In this document: in pieces, positions 63,408 to 64,000 of the stretch
Layout of the letters: each line of letters begins with the position of its first letter
Numbering within the stretch: the stretch's first letter is position 1
NCBI GenBank assembly: GCA_038025085.1
Contig: CM076148.1
Coordinates: 4,929,501-4,993,500, forward strand
Length of the DNA stretch: 64,000 nt
DNA from: Tetragonia tetragonoides
Lineage: Eukaryota; Streptophyta; Magnoliopsida; Caryophyllales; Aizoaceae
Direction of reading: 5' to 3'
Translations under genes and position numbers: made by a program
Notes under the pieces: model-generated
The model's input: only the letters and a program-made list of their open reading frames with translations
The model's database searches: none
What the model was told of the DNA's origin: nothing

Positions 63408-64000
63408 AATAGACACTAGCTCCTGTAAGCTACTCATTTGTTCATCCACTAGTCTCCTAATTTTACATTACTTTCAAATATTATGATTATATAATACACT
63501 TAGCTCCCGTAAGCTATTAAAATTGTTGTTTGATAGAATTTTTGAGATAGAACTGTTGGAGCCATCACCCTATATAGCCTAGAGCCACCCTCAGTATCCT
63601 AGTGGAGCCACCCTCAGTATCATAATGGAAACACCCAGACTGTAGAACAGGAGTCACCCCCGACAACTAACAGAAAACCATCCTATAAAAAATGTCGGGG
63701 CCACCCCCTTACATATCCTGGAGCCACCCAAAATATTACATGGAGCCACCCCTCTAGCTTACCTAGAGCCTAAATAGACACTAAAATAGAAAAAATGAGG
63801 GACTAAATATCTAGCCCTAAAACAATAAGGACAAATAACAAGCTGCAATGGGGTATTAAGTCATGCAAGATACTAATTATTTGACAAACAGAAAAGTAAA
63901 AATAAATAGAGACTTGAAATCAGATGAACCAAATGATAGTTGTGTATTTGATAATTTCTGTTTTACACATCAAACAAAATGGAGTACCTGAAACAATCAC
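63408..64000. repeat. Resumed MULE-region sequence with GAGCCACC array 5
   Basis: 63555-63775 has at least seven units of GGAGCCACC(C), two of them CCTCAGTATC-type as in array 4. The remaining 220 bases to the window edge show no gene. Confidence 0.7.

Overview
This window reads as nuclear DNA of a dicot plant. It is AT-rich, its genes are split by GT-AG introns, and its families are typical of flowering plants: a NAC factor, a TPS-f terpene synthase and a TIR-domain protein. Much of the intergenic space is transposon. The species cannot be named from sequence alone.

Layout. Bases 859-5690 (+) hold the 3' half of a SNF2/RING helicase gene of the CHR27/CHR28 (FRG) type, whose 5' part lies off the left edge. 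A tRNA-Gln(CTG) gene follows at 6840-6910. A single-exon alpha/beta hydrolase of the monoacylglycerol lipase / caffeoylshikimate esterase family is at 7516-8490 (-). A 12-exon class I diterpene synthase resembling (E,E)-geranyllinalool synthase is at 9740-15043 (-); its exons join in frame into 858 codons, and one intron carries a SINE. A complete, fairly young Copia retrotransposon (16373-21326) has 226-bp LTRs, a 5-bp target duplication and two coding lesions. Bases 21.4-28.3 kb are a transposon cluster: two SINEs, a MULE with ~310-bp terminal inverted repeats, and a 3.5-kb CACTA element inserted in an older LTR-element remnant.

Bases 28.3-34.4 kb are gene-poor. A three-exon NAC transcription factor of the NAP/NAM type is at 34412-35825 (-). 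Next come a 374-bp CACTA MITE, a ~313-bp-period tandem satellite (38.5-39.7 kb, with a second array at 46.6-47.25 kb), a 5'-truncated LINE with a 13-bp target duplication, and an (AAT/ATT)n tract. A two-exon TIR-only gene is at 43886-45260 (-). Bases 47-54 kb are AT-rich spacer with a SINE, a large imperfect foldback holding a nested MITE, and a TAA-flanked MITE. From ~54.7 kb to the right edge lies a decayed FAR1/FHY3-type MULE transposase region, punctuated by arrays of a GAGCCACC motif and interrupted by a SINE and a second 3.4-kb CACTA element of the same family as the first.

The host genes do not form a pathway cluster. The likely functional ones are the helicase (chromatin), the tRNA, the lipase/esterase, the terpene synthase (homoterpene volatile precursor), the NAC factor (senescence or stress regulation) and the TIR protein (immune NADase type). 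The most unusual material is in the repeats: the paired CACTA deletion derivatives, the GAGCCACC arrays in the MULE region, the two satellite arrays and the nested foldback. Calls rest on reading the sequence and recognising families; no database search was run.
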